A stretch of DNA of 64,000 nt from Pseudomonas oligotrophica (GTDB lineage Bacteria; Pseudomonadota; Gammaproteobacteria; Pseudomonadales; Pseudomonadaceae). The first letter of the stretch is position 1. Each line of letters opens with the position of its first letter. Below the pieces are notes generated by a model. That model worked only from the letters and a program-made list of their open reading frames with translations. It had not been told where the DNA came from and did no database searches. This document shows, piece after piece, positions 22,287 to 31,292 of the stretch. The DNA lies in assembly GCF_021726475.1 (NCBI RefSeq), contig NZ_JAKJRU010000010.1, positions 40,471 through 104,470 on the forward strand. The letters are read 5' to 3'. Made by a program: the position numbers and the translations under genes.

Positions 22287-22685
22287 ATGCAAACGCATAC
22301 CGGAAGCTGCCTGTGCGGCGTCGTGCGCTATCGCATCGACGCGCCGATCGACGCACTGACCCACTGTCACTGCAAGATGTGCCGCAAGGCGCATGGCACC
22401 GCCTTCGCCAGCTACGCGAGCGTTCCGCTGGAGGCCTTCCACTTTCTCTCCGGCAAGGACCAGCTGGGCGTGTATCACTCCTCCGACCATGTCACCCGTA
22501 CCTTCTGCATCCGCTGCGGCTCGAACCTGCAGTTCGTCGACAACCGCGAGCACCAGTTGGGCGTCGCCGCCGGCACCCTCGACTCGGCGCTGCCACCGCC
22601 GCCGCAGGAGCACATCTTCGTCGACTCCAAGGCGAGCTGGTACGAGATCGATGACGCCCTGCCGCAACACAATGCCGATCGCTAA
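22287..22685 (+). CDS. GFA (CENP-V/glutathione-dependent formaldehyde-activating) domain protein
   Basis: A 132-residue zinc protein of the Mss4-like GFA family. The zinc ligands are seen in GSCLCGVVRY, HCHCKMCRKAHG and FCIRCGSNL, the usual set of seven cysteines. GAGAGAAGCC provides the ribosome site. Most members have no proven formaldehyde activity, so the name describes only the fold. Its place between the MoxR and VWA genes suggests a shared transcript but not necessarily a shared task. Confidence 0.88.
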   Translation: MQTHTGSCLCGVVRYRIDAPIDALTHCHCKMCRKAHGTAFASYASVPLEAFHFLSGKDQLGVYHSSDHVTRTFCIRCGSNLQFVDNREHQLGVAAGTLDSALPPPPQEHIFVDSKASWYEIDDALPQHNADR

Positions 22686-22728
22686 CTTGAATGCCCGTGC
22701 CACCGCCGGCACGCCCGAGGTGTAGTCC

Positions 22729-23907
22729 ATGCTGCTTGGCCTGTTCAACGAAATGCGCGCCGCCAAGGTTCCGGTCTCGCTGCGCGAACTGCTCGACCTG
22801 ATCGAGGCGCTCAAGCACCGCGTGGTGTTCGCCGACATGGACGAGTTCTACTTCCTGGCGCGCACGGTGATGGTCAAGGACGAGCGCCACTTCGACAAGT
22901 TCGACCGGGCGTTCGGTGCCTACTTCAAGGGCCTGGAGAATCTCGACCGGCATCTCGAGGCGCTGATTCCCGAGGACTGGCTGCGCAAGGAATTCGAGCG
23001 CCACCTCAGCGACGAGGAACGCGCGCAGATCCAGTCGCTCGGCGGCCTGGACAAGCTGATCGAGGAATTCAAGAAGCGCCTCGAGGAGCAGAAGGAGCGC
23101 CACGCCGGCGGCAACAAGTGGATCGGCACCGGCGGTACCAGCCCGTTCGGCTCCGGCGGCTACAACCCCGAGGGCATCCGCGTCGGCGATGCCGGCAAGC
23201 GCCAGGGCAAGGCGGTCAAGGTCTGGGACCAGCGCGAGTACAAGAACCTCGACGACCAGGTCGAGCTGGGCACGCGCAACATCAAGATCGCCCTGCGCCG
23301 CCTGCGCAAATTCGCCCGTGAAGGCGCGCACGACGAGCTGGACATCGACGGCACCATCGACCACACCGCGCGTGACGCCGGCCTGCTGAACATCCAGATG
23401 CGCCCGGAGCGGCGCAACGCGGTCAAGCTGCTGCTGCTGATGGACATCGGCGGCTCGATGGATGCCCACGTCAAGGTCTGCGAGGAGCTGTTCTCGGCCT
23501 GTCGCACGGAGTTCAAGAACCTCGAGTTCTTCTACTTCCACAACTTCATCTATGAATCGGTGTGGAAGAACAACTTCCGCCGCATGTCCGAGCGCACCGC
23601 GACGCTGGACCTGCTGCACAAGTACGGCCCGGACTACAAGGTGGTGTTCGTCGGCGACGCGGCGATGGCGCCCTACGAGATCACCCAGGCCGGCGGCAGC
23701 GTCGAGCACTGGAACGAGGAAGCCGGCTACGTCTGGATGCAGCGCTTCATGGAGAAGTACAAGAAGCTGGTCTGGATCAACCCCTACCCGAAGGACGCCT
23801 GGGGCTACACCGCCTCGACCGGCATCGTGCGCGAACTGGTCGAGGACCGCATGTACCCGCTGACCCTCGGCGGGCTCGAGGACGGCATGCGCTTCCTCGC
23901 CAAGTGA
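22729..23907 (+). CDS. VWA-domain (CoxE-like) protein, partner of MoxR ATPase
   Basis: A 392-residue cytoplasmic protein with a helical N-terminal domain and a C-terminal VWA domain. The MIDAS metal site begins LLLLMDIGGSMDAHVKVCEE, with the DxGxS motif. A long charged linker (QKERHAGGNKWIGTGGTSPFGSGGYNPEGIRVG, seen in parts) contains a glycine-rich loop typical of CoxE-like proteins. Together with the MoxR ATPase upstream it should form a chaperone pair. The stop is 7 bases from the stop of the convergent DUF2937 gene. Confidence 0.9.
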   Translation: MLLGLFNEMRAAKVPVSLRELLDLIEALKHRVVFADMDEFYFLARTVMVKDERHFDKFDRAFGAYFKGLENLDRHLEALIPEDWLRKEFERHLSDEERAQIQSLGGLDKLIEEFKKRLEEQKERHAGGNKWIGTGGTSPFGSGGYNPEGIRVGDAGKRQGKAVKVWDQREYKNLDDQVELGTRNIKIALRRLRKFAREGAHDELDIDGTIDHTARDAGLLNIQMRPERRNAVKLLLLMDIGGSMDAHVKVCEELFSACRTEFKNLEFFYFHNFIYESVWKNNFRRMSERTATLDLLHKYGPDYKVVFVGDAAMAPYEITQAGGSVEHWNEEAGYVWMQRFMEKYKKLVWINPYPKDAWGYTASTGIVRELVEDRMYPLTLGGLEDGMRFLAK

Positions 23908-23914
23908 CGGCCGC

Positions 23915-24430
23915 TCAGCGATAGCCCCGCTGGCGCCTGGACCGCGGGCGCAACGGATAGCTCAGCGCCAGCAGCAGGCTCTCGACCAGCCAGGCCAGCA
24001 GCAGCGCCGAACCGATGCCCCAGGCCACCGCATCCGGCGCAAGCAGCACGCGGAATTCGTAGCTGCGCCAGACTTCCGCACGCAACGAGCGCTCGGCGCC
24101 CAGCAGCACATGCCAGGCACGGGCGTACCAGGGCCGCTGCATCGCCTGCCATTCGCGCTCCAGCAGGCTGGCCCGCTGCACCAGCCGGTCGACGCTCGCC
24201 GCATCGCTCTGGATCACCGGGTCCTGGCTCTCGCGGTAGTGCGCGACCAGAGCGGCCAGGTCGCCGTCGAAGAAGCGCCGCGCGGTGTCATGGAAACCGC
24301 CCAAGGCCTGCTCGGCCTCCAGCCGGCGCGCCTCGACATGGCGGCTGTAGGCCTCGAGGAACCCGGGCACCTGCACGCCGACCAGCAGGCCGAGGGCGAA
24401 CAGCGCCAGGCGCAGGTAGCTTCTCAGCAT
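23915..24430 (-). CDS. DUF2937-type inner-membrane protein
   Basis: A 171-residue membrane protein: an N-terminal helix (YLRLALFALGLLVGVQVPGF), a soluble helical middle (about residues 25-135) and a C-terminal helix (GIGSALLLAWLVESLLLALS) followed by an arginine-rich end. This layout fits DUF2937. The ATG at 24430 overlaps the last codons of the amidotransferase gene by 7 bases, which points to translational coupling. The function is unknown. Confidence 0.72.
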   Translation of the reverse strand: MLRSYLRLALFALGLLVGVQVPGFLEAYSRHVEARRLEAEQALGGFHDTARRFFDGDLAALVAHYRESQDPVIQSDAASVDRLVQRASLLEREWQAMQRPWYARAWHVLLGAERSLRAEVWRSYEFRVLLAPDAVAWGIGSALLLAWLVESLLLALSYPLRPRSRRQRGYR

Positions 24431-25206
24431 GCTTCCACCTGGCCGCTGGCCACGCACTGCCCCAGTCGCCAGAGGCTCCACTGCCCCGGGGCGTGCAAGT
24501 CCCAGCGCTCGTTATCGGTGAGCGGCTCGGTAGCCAGCACGGTCACCACGTCGTCCGGTGTGGTCTCGGCGCGAAAGTCGACCTTGAGTTCGGTATCGCG
24601 CAGTTGCGCCGGGCCGAACGGCGCCTGGCGGGTGATCTGCGCCAGCTTGGTGCTGCAGAAGCTGAACAGCCATTCGCCGTTGCTCAGCAGGCAGTTGAAC
24701 ACGCCGCGGGTGCGGTATTCGGCGCAGGCCTCGATGAACAGCGGCAACAGCGACTCGGCGGCGACCGGCTCGGGAAAGCCCGCGCGGACCCGGTTGAGCA
24801 GATCGCAGAAGGCCGCCTCGCTGTCGGTCTCGCCGACCGGGCGATAGAAGCCGGCGGCCGGATAGAAGTCGGCCAGCTGGCCGTTATGGGCGAAGCACCA
24901 GTACTGGCCCCACAGCTCGCGGCTGAACGGGTGGGTGTTGGCCAGCGAGACGGTGCCGACGTTGGCGTGGCGAATATGGCCGATGACCACCTCGCTCTTG
25001 ATCTGGTAGCGCTGCAGCATCTTCGCCACCTCGGAGTCGCAGCTGGCCACCGGATCCTGGAACAGCCGCAGGCCGCGCCCTTCATAGAAGGCCACGCCCC
25101 AGCCATCACGGTGCGGGCCGGTACGCCCGCCCCGCTGCATCAGGCCGGTCAGGCTGAAGACGACGTCGGTGGGAACGTTGGCGCTCATGCCAAGCAACTC
25201 GCACAT
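24424..25206 (-). CDS. Class II glutamine amidotransferase (YafJ type)
   Basis: A 260-residue N-terminal nucleophile amidohydrolase. After removal of Met the catalytic cysteine is residue 2 (MCELLGMSANVPTDVVFSLT). The conserved motifs HRDGWGVAFYEG, IGHIRHANVG, THPFSRELWGQ, CFAHNGQL and ETDSEAAF, all typical of the YafJ branch, are present. No second catalytic domain is fused, so the ammonia acceptor is unknown. A much longer open frame extends upstream, but the start at 25206 is fixed by the Cys2 rule and by GGAGTAGAGG before it. Confidence 0.9.
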   Translation of the reverse strand: MCELLGMSANVPTDVVFSLTGLMQRGGRTGPHRDGWGVAFYEGRGLRLFQDPVASCDSEVAKMLQRYQIKSEVVIGHIRHANVGTVSLANTHPFSRELWGQYWCFAHNGQLADFYPAAGFYRPVGETDSEAAFCDLLNRVRAGFPEPVAAESLLPLFIEACAEYRTRGVFNCLLSNGEWLFSFCSTKLAQITRQAPFGPAQLRDTELKVDFRAETTPDDVVTVLATEPLTDNERWDLHAPGQWSLWRLGQCVASGQVEAC

Positions 25207-25247
25207 GCCTCTACTCCGCTGGGGGCTTCGCTGACTGGGACGGCTTT

Positions 25248-25721
25248 CTACAGCCTGGGTTCGGTTCGCAGGTAGCGGCCGCGCGGCGCCTCTCGCTCGG
25301 TCTCGTCCGCTTCGAGCCGCTCGCGCAGGGTGCGCGGGTCGTCCTCCTGCCGCTCGCCCTCGCGCGCCGCCCGGCGCTGGCGGGCCTTGCGCTCGAGCGG
25401 CCAGCGCACCAGCACCAGCAGCAGGTAGAGCGCCAGGGCGATCAGCCCGTAGACGGCGAGGTCCGCCACCGCGCGCCAGGCGTTGTTGCCGACGTCCAGC
25501 AGCATGTCCATCGCGGTGATCGCCACCGCCGGGGCAAACAGCTCCTTCTCCGGCTCGACGATGGTTGGCGTGAACAGCAGCACGGCCACAATCAACCGCA
25601 GCGGCTCGCGCAGCCCGCGCCACATCCAGCGCGTGGCGCGGAACCAGACCAGCAGGCAACCGAGCGCGGCGACCAGGTACAGCGACCAGGCCAGCAGGTA
25701 GTCGTTGTGAAATATCTCCAT
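25248..25721 (-). CDS. Conserved inner-membrane protein, 157 aa
   Basis: A protein with three to four hydrophobic segments (LLAWSLYLVAALGCLLVWF, LRLIVAVLLFTPTIV, ADLAVYGLIALALYLLLVLV) and a long charged C-terminal tail rich in Arg and Glu. The loop VEPEKELFAPAVAITAMDML is the most distinctive part and is conserved in Pseudomonas as I recall. Homologues are sometimes called MFS transporters, which its size does not support. It lies 41 bases upstream of the amidotransferase gene on the same strand, so the three genes 25721-23915 probably form an operon. Confidence 0.75.
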   Translation of the reverse strand: MEIFHNDYLLAWSLYLVAALGCLLVWFRATRWMWRGLREPLRLIVAVLLFTPTIVEPEKELFAPAVAITAMDMLLDVGNNAWRAVADLAVYGLIALALYLLLVLVRWPLERKARQRRAAREGERQEDDPRTLRERLEADETEREAPRGRYLRTEPRL

Positions 25722-25922
25722 TCAATCTCTCGCAGCGGCGGACACGCCCGGGCAAACAGGTGCGGCATGATAGCAGCCCGGCGGCATGCCGGTTGCGCCA
25801 CGCGACCATGGGGCACTGGCGCAACGGGGATCAACTTCGTATAACCGCACCACTCATCGAAAGCCTGCCCGCATCGATCCGGGCGACCATAATTGCCAAT
25901 ACGCAAGCCAAGGAGAATCACC

Positions 25923-26363
25923 ATGCCCTACCAGAACATACTGGTTGCCACCGACCTCCACGAGGAGTGCCATCCGGTCGTCGCGCGGGCGCAGGACCTG
26001 GCCACCAGCAGCGGTGCCAAGCTGATGCTGGTGCACGTCATCGAGCCCATGGCCATGGCCTTCGGCGGTGACGTGCCGATGGACCTGTCGATGCTCCAGC
26101 AACAGCAGTTCGAGCAGGCCCGCGACCGGCTGAATGTCTTTGCCGAGAACTACCCGGGATTGCTGCCCGAGCACCGCCACGTCGCCTACGGCCAACCGCG
26201 CCAGGAAGTGCATCGCCTGGCCAAGGAACAGCACTGCGACCTGATCGTGGTCGGCAGCCACGGCCGCCACGGCCTGGCGCTGCTGCTCGGCTCGACAGCC
26301 AACGACATCCTCCACGGTGCGCCCTGCGACGTGCTGGCGGTACGCCTGAACAAACCGGAATGA
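25923..26363 (+). CDS. Universal stress protein (UspA family)
   Basis: A 146-residue single-domain Usp. The start MPYQNILVATDLHEECHPVV and the ATP-binding motif GSHGRHGLALLLGST (the GxxGxxxxxxxxxGS form) show a nucleotide-binding member. AAGGAGAA is ideally placed before the ATG. It is monocistronic and ends at a strong convergent hairpin. I found no Anr box upstream, although many Pseudomonas usp genes are Anr-dependent. Confidence 0.92.
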   Translation: MPYQNILVATDLHEECHPVVARAQDLATSSGAKLMLVHVIEPMAMAFGGDVPMDLSMLQQQQFEQARDRLNVFAENYPGLLPEHRHVAYGQPRQEVHRLAKEQHCDLIVVGSHGRHGLALLLGSTANDILHGAPCDVLAVRLNKPE

Positions 26364-26370
26364 ACCCCTG

Positions 26371-26393
26371 CCCCGCGCCGCGAGGGCGCGGGG
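26371..26393. terminator. Bidirectional hairpin between uspA and the DUF6901 gene
   Basis: Nine-base perfect arms CCCCGCGCC (26371-26379) and GGCGCGGGG (26385-26393) with a 5-base loop fill the 31-base gap between two convergent stops. Outer bases TGAACCCC and GGGGTTCA can also pair in an alternative fold. There is no clear T run on either strand. Confidence 0.55.
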
Positions 26394-26394
26394 T

Positions 26395-27087
26395 TCAGGT
26401 CATTTCCAGCTCCTCGCCTGCGGACATCACCAGCGGGCGGATCTTCTGCAGCTGGGTTTCCAGCGAGACGGTCAGGCTCGATGCCATGGAAAAGAAGGTC
26501 AGGAAGGCCTTGAGGTTCGAGTCGCCCTGGCAGGTATCGTGGATGCGCTGCCAGAACGCCTGGTTGACCAGTTGCAGCTGCTGGAACGAGCGCACCAGCC
26601 CGCGCAGCTCCCAGTCGGCGTGACGCCCCTCGCGCAGGTTGAAGTATTGCCGCGCCAGGTACAGCGACACCGCGCGCAGGACGAACTCGCGGTTGTTGGC
26701 GAACGGCAGGTGCTGCTGGGCCATCGGCTTGAGACGGGCCAGCACCGGGCAGGCGCTGGTCGCCATGATCACCCCGAGCAGCGCACGCAGCCCTTCCTCG
26801 AGGCCGACCATCTTGGTGTATTCGCGCTCGGGCGTGCGCACCCAGACCAGCGCCTTCTGGATGGCCGGCAGGCCCTGGAAGTCCTCGATCACGCGGTGCA
26901 GGTCCACCGCCGCCGGGCAGTGGCTGTACTGCTCGCGGCTCAGCGGGCAGTTGGCACAGCGCTGGTGCTCCAGGCGCGTCCACTGCGGCGCCTGCGCCGC
27001 GGCCTGCGGGTCGTAGCCACGATCCAGTTCGATCCGGTAGCTGAAATCGTGCTGGTCATCCAGGGTGATACGGTATTCGATAGCCAT
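26395..27087 (-). CDS. DUF6901-type conserved protein with CxxC...C motif
   Basis: A 230-residue soluble protein conserved in gamma-proteobacteria. The N-terminal third is beta-rich (MAIEYRITLDDQHDFSYRIE) and ends in a cysteine cluster, CANCPLSREQYSHCPAAVDL, that could hold a metal. The rest is helical (YTKMVGLEEGLRALLGVIMA) with a buried TSACPVLARLKPMAQQHLPF segment. No enzymatic motif is visible. It faces the usp gene and is followed upstream by the uup gene region on the same strand orientation (gap 123 bases). Confidence 0.7.
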   Translation of the reverse strand: MAIEYRITLDDQHDFSYRIELDRGYDPQAAAQAPQWTRLEHQRCANCPLSREQYSHCPAAVDLHRVIEDFQGLPAIQKALVWVRTPEREYTKMVGLEEGLRALLGVIMATSACPVLARLKPMAQQHLPFANNREFVLRAVSLYLARQYFNLREGRHADWELRGLVRSFQQLQLVNQAFWQRIHDTCQGDSNLKAFLTFFSMASSLTVSLETQLQKIRPLVMSAGEELEMT

Positions 27088-27210
27088 CTATGCTCCATCA
27101 TCGTGACTGCGACCGACGCAAGCTAAGGGTCGCCGGCCGCGCCGACATTGACCCAACTCACGCTGCCATCAGTTCGCCATCCACCCTCTGTGGCGTTTGG
27201 CGACCCCGCC

Positions 27211-29127
27211 TCATTCTTCCAGTTCGGCCCAGCGCTCGACGAGGCCATCGAGTTCCTGCTGCAGCGCCTCGAGCCGCGCCAACACCTGGCCGGTGACCTC
27301 GGCAGGCTGCTGGTAGAACGCCGGCGCCGAAATCTGCGCCTGCAGCGCGGCGATGCCTTGCTCCACCTCGTCGATCTTGCCGGGCAGTGCTTCCAGCTCG
27401 CGCTGCAGCTTGTAGCTGAGCTTCTTCTTCGCCGGCGCCTCGACCGCCACGGCGGCCGGCTTGGCGGCTTCGGCGGCCGGGCTGTCGCCGCCCCTGGCAG
27501 GCTTGTCGGCGCCGTCGGCCACGCCCAGCAGCTTCGGCGAACCGCCCTGGCGCAGCCAGTCCTGGTAGCCGCCGACATACTCGCGCACCTCGCCGTCGCC
27601 CTGGAACACCAGCGTGCTGGTGACCACGTTGTCGAGGAAGGCGCGGTCGTGGCTGACCATCAGCACGGTGCCCTGGAAGCCGAGCAGCACCTCCTCGAGC
27701 AGCTCGAGGGTTTCCACATCGAGATCGTTGGTCGGCTCGTCGAGCACCAGCAGGTTGGCCGGCTTGCTGAACAGGCGAGCCAGCAAGAGCCGTGCCCGCT
27801 CGCCGCCGGACAGCGCCTTGACCGGCGTGCGTGCGCGCTGCGGGCTGAACAGGAAGTCGCCCAGGTAGCTCAGCACGTGGCGGTTCTGGCCATCGATGGT
27901 GATGAACTCGCGGCCCTCGGCGAGGTTGTCGATGACGGTCTTTTCCAGGTCCAGCTGGTGACGCAATTGGTCGAAATACGCCACTTCCAGCTTCGTTCCC
28001 ACATGGATGCTGCCGCTGCTGGGCTGCAGCTCGCCGAGCAGCAGCTTGAGCAGCGTGGTCTTGCCCGAGCCGTTGGCGCCGAGCAGGCCGATGCGGTCGC
28101 CGCGCTGCAGCACCATGGAGAAGTCGCGGATCAGCGGCTCGCCGCCGGGATGGGCGAAGCCGACGTGCTCGGCGACGATCACCTGCTTGCCGGACTTCTC
28201 CGCCGCCTCGAGCTGGAAGCTGGCCTTGCCCTGGCGCTCGCGGCGCTCGCTGCGTTCGGCACGCATCGCCTTGAGCGCGCGGACGCGGCCCTCGTTGCGG
28301 GTGCGGCGCGCCTTGATGCCCTGGCGGATCCACACTTCCTCCTGGGCCAGCTTCTTGTCGAACAGCGCGTTGGCGGTCTCTTCGGCGGCCAGCTGCTGCT
28401 CCTTGTGCACCAGGAAGCTGGCGTAGTCGCCGTTCCAGTCGATCAGGTGGCCGCGGTCGAGCTCGAGGATGCGCGTGGCCAGGTTCTGCAGGAAGGCACG
28501 GTCGTGGGTGATGAACAGCACCGCGCCGTTGAAGCCGGCGAGCGCATCTTCCAGCCAGGCGATGGCACCGATGTCCAGGTGGTTGGTGGGCTCGTCGAGC
28601 AACAGCAGGTCCGGCTCGGAGACCAGCGCCTGGGCCAGCAGCACGCGTCGGCGCCAGCCGCCGGAGAGTTCGGCCAGGGTGCGGTCGGCAGGCAGTTGCA
28701 GGCGGCTCAGGGTGCTGTCGACCAGTTGCTGCAGGCGCCAGCCGTCCTTCGCCTCCAGGGCCTGCTGCACGTGCATGAGCTTTTCCAGGTCGGCCTCGCC
28801 CTGGATGTTCAGGCTCAGGTGGTGGTACTCGGCGAGCAGCTCGCCGACGCCGGCCAGCCCCTCGGCGACCACGTCGAACACGGTGCGCTCGTCGGCGCGC
28901 GGCAGCTCCTGCGGCAGCTCGCCGATCTTCAGCCCCGGCGCCCGCCAGATCTCGCCGTCGTCGGGCTGCCGGGCGCCCTTGACCAGGCTCATCATGCTGG
29001 ACTTGCCGGTGCCGTTGCGGCCGATGATGCAGACCCGCTCGCCGCGCGCGATCTGCCAGGACACCTGGTCCAGCAGCGGGGTGGTGCCGTAGGCGAGGGA
29101 CACATCGGCGAACTTGAGCAGGGTCAT
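27211..29127 (-). CDS. uup: ABC-F ATPase Uup
   Basis: A ribosome-associated ABC-F protein without membrane domains. The 638 residues contain two ABC cassettes: first Walker A GRNGTGKSS with signature LSGGWRRRVLLAQ, second Walker A GANGSGKTT with signature LSGGERARLLLA. The linker with arginine-rich RRTRNEGRVRALKAMRAERS lies between them, and a C-terminal coiled-coil DNA-binding region starts near KKKLSYKLQRELEALPGKID, which marks Uup rather than EttA or YheS. It is divergent from the lytic transglycosylase gene. Confidence 0.95.
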   Translation of the reverse strand: MTLLKFADVSLAYGTTPLLDQVSWQIARGERVCIIGRNGTGKSSMMSLVKGARQPDDGEIWRAPGLKIGELPQELPRADERTVFDVVAEGLAGVGELLAEYHHLSLNIQGEADLEKLMHVQQALEAKDGWRLQQLVDSTLSRLQLPADRTLAELSGGWRRRVLLAQALVSEPDLLLLDEPTNHLDIGAIAWLEDALAGFNGAVLFITHDRAFLQNLATRILELDRGHLIDWNGDYASFLVHKEQQLAAEETANALFDKKLAQEEVWIRQGIKARRTRNEGRVRALKAMRAERSERRERQGKASFQLEAAEKSGKQVIVAEHVGFAHPGGEPLIRDFSMVLQRGDRIGLLGANGSGKTTLLKLLLGELQPSSGSIHVGTKLEVAYFDQLRHQLDLEKTVIDNLAEGREFITIDGQNRHVLSYLGDFLFSPQRARTPVKALSGGERARLLLARLFSKPANLLVLDEPTNDLDVETLELLEEVLLGFQGTVLMVSHDRAFLDNVVTSTLVFQGDGEVREYVGGYQDWLRQGGSPKLLGVADGADKPARGGDSPAAEAAKPAAVAVEAPAKKKLSYKLQRELEALPGKIDEVEQGIAALQAQISAPAFYQQPAEVTGQVLARLEALQQELDGLVERWAELEE

Positions 29128-29357
29128 GGCTACCTCCGGAAAACAGGGCGCGCAGTCTAGCAGATGGCGGCTGCCAGCCGGCCGGCGCGAAGCTCAACCG
29201 GCGCGGGGACGGCGGCGTCTGGCGCGGGGCCTGGCTGACGTTCGTCGGCTGGATTCTTTTCTCACCGCAGCCAGCCGATAGCACGTTTAACTGCTCCGGG
29301 CGGCAGGCTAAGCTAGCGCCTGTAGCGCCCTGCTCGAACCCCTTGCCCGGAAGTCTC

Positions 29358-31280
29358 ATGCGCAGTCGACTCCCCCGCCTCCTATTGTTGCTCCTGCTCG
29401 CGGCCATGGCCCTGCAGGCCACCGCCGCGAGCCTGTCCCAGCAACGCCAGTACTACGACGAAGCCAAGCGGGCGCTGGCCAAGGGTGACAGCGGCCCCTA
29501 CCGGCGCTACGCCGCGGCGCTGCGCGACTATCCGCTGGAGCCCTATCTCGCCTATGACGAGCTGACCGCGCGGCTGAAGACGGCCAGCAACGCGGAGGTG
29601 GAGAAATTCCTCGCCGAACACGGCGACCTGCCCCAGGTCGGCTGGATGAAGCTGCGCTGGCTGCGCCTGCTGGCGGCGCGCGGCGACTGGCAGCCGTTCC
29701 TCGATCACTACGACCCCAAGCTCAACTTCACCGAACTCGACTGCCTGTTCGGCCAGTACCAGGTCGGCCGCGGCATCGCCGAAGGCGACCAGACCGCCGA
29801 GAAGCTGTGGCTGGTCGGCAAGTCCCAGCCCGAAGCCTGCGACCGCCTGTTCGAGATGTGGCAGGCGCGCGGCGGGCTGACCGAGGAACGGCTCTGGAAG
29901 CGCACCAAGCTGGCGGTGGAGAACGGCAACTACGGGCTGGCCAGCTACCTGACCAAGCAGCTCGGCAGCCACCGGGCCTACGGCCAGCTGCTGGTGGAAG
30001 TCGCGCAGAAGCCGCAGCTGCTGGCGCAGACCGAGCGCTTCGGCGCCGCCAACCCGGCCATGGCCGACGTGGTCTCCATCGGCCTGCGCCGCCTCGCCCG
30101 CCAGGATCCGGAAAAGGCCCTCGGCCTGCTGGACGGCTATGCCCGGCGCATGGCCTTCTCCGCCGAGGAAAAGGTCGCCATCGCCCGGCAGATCGGCCTG
30201 ACCCTGGCCAAGCGCTTCGACAGCCGCGCCCTGCAGGTGATGGCCGAGTACGATCCCGAACTGCGCGACAACACCGTCAGCGAATGGCGCGCACGCCTGC
30301 TGCTGCGCCTGGGTCGCTGGGACGATGCCTACCGGCTGACCAGTCGCTTCCCCGACGAGCTGGCCAAGACCAACCGCTGGCGCTACTGGCGGGCGCGCAG
30401 CCTGGAACTGACCGCTCCGGAAAAGCCCCAGGCCATCCCGCTCTACGCGCCGGTGGCCGAGGAGCGCGACTTCTACGGCTTCCTCTCGGCCGACCGCATC
30501 CAGGCGCCCTACAAGCTCAACCACCAGCCGCTCAAGCTGCCACTCAGGGTGGTGCAGAAGGTGCGCAACACGGCCGGCATCCGCCGCGCGCTGGAATTCC
30601 ACGACCGCGGGCAGATCGTCGACGGCCGCCGCGAGTGGTACCACGTCGGCCGCCTGTTCGACCGCGACGAGCTGGTCGCCCAGGCCCAGCTGGCCTACGA
30701 CAAGGGCTGGTACTTCCCGGCGATCCGCAGCATCAGCCAGGCACAGTACTGGGACGACCTGGACATCCGCTTCCCCATGGCGCACCGCAGCACCCTGGTC
30801 AGCGCCGCCCGCGCCCGGGAGATCCACCCCAGCTGGGCCTTCGCCATCACCCGCCAGGAAAGCGCCTTCATGGCCGATGCGCGCTCGCACGTCGGCGCCA
30901 GCGGGCTGATGCAGCTGATGCCGGCCACCGCCAAGGAAACCGCCAGGCGTTTCGGCATTCCGCTGTCCTCGCCGCAGCAGGTGCTCAATCCGAACGTCAA
31001 CATCCAGCTCGGCACCGCCTACCTCAGCCAGATCTACAACCAGTTCAACGGCAACCGCGTGCTCGCCTCGGCGGCCTACAACGCCGGCCCGGGCCGCGTG
31101 CGCCAGTGGCTGCGCGACGCCTCGCACCTGTCGTTCGACGTCTGGGTGGAGAGCATCCCCTTCGACGAGACGCGTCAGTACGTGCAGAACGTGCTGACCT
31201 ATTCGGTGATCTACGGGCAGAAGCTCAACACCCCGCAACCGCTGGTGGAGTGGCACGAGCGCTTCTTCGACGGCCAGTGA
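29358..31280 (+). CDS. slt: Soluble lytic murein transglycosylase (Slt70 type)
   Basis: A periplasmic enzyme cutting peptidoglycan to 1,6-anhydro products. The 640 residues start with a signal peptide (MRSRLPRLLLLLLLAAMALQ then ATAA), followed by the doughnut-shaped superhelical U/L domains and the C-terminal SLT domain. The catalytic Glu is in AITRQESAFMADARS, with GLMQLMPATA and AAYNAGPGRVRQWL downstream. ATG 29358 follows CCGGAAG; five codons of upstream frame have no better site. It ends 12 bases before the stop of the convergent MOSC gene. Confidence 0.95.
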   Translation: MRSRLPRLLLLLLLAAMALQATAASLSQQRQYYDEAKRALAKGDSGPYRRYAAALRDYPLEPYLAYDELTARLKTASNAEVEKFLAEHGDLPQVGWMKLRWLRLLAARGDWQPFLDHYDPKLNFTELDCLFGQYQVGRGIAEGDQTAEKLWLVGKSQPEACDRLFEMWQARGGLTEERLWKRTKLAVENGNYGLASYLTKQLGSHRAYGQLLVEVAQKPQLLAQTERFGAANPAMADVVSIGLRRLARQDPEKALGLLDGYARRMAFSAEEKVAIARQIGLTLAKRFDSRALQVMAEYDPELRDNTVSEWRARLLLRLGRWDDAYRLTSRFPDELAKTNRWRYWRARSLELTAPEKPQAIPLYAPVAEERDFYGFLSADRIQAPYKLNHQPLKLPLRVVQKVRNTAGIRRALEFHDRGQIVDGRREWYHVGRLFDRDELVAQAQLAYDKGWYFPAIRSISQAQYWDDLDIRFPMAHRSTLVSAARAREIHPSWAFAITRQESAFMADARSHVGASGLMQLMPATAKETARRFGIPLSSPQQVLNPNVNIQLGTAYLSQIYNQFNGNRVLASAAYNAGPGRVRQWLRDASHLSFDVWVESIPFDETRQYVQNVLTYSVIYGQKLNTPQPLVEWHERFFDGQ

Positions 31281-31292
31281 GGCGCGGCGGCG

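Noticed and set aside
24424..25824. A 466-residue fused version of the amidotransferase with a long N-terminal extension
   Set aside because: The extension is a shadow frame over the neighbouring membrane-protein gene; the class II enzyme needs Cys at position 2.
25800..25922. Anr/FNR box (TTGAT-N4-ATCAA) before the usp gene
   Set aside because: Only the right half GATCAA is found at about 25831; the left half is missing.
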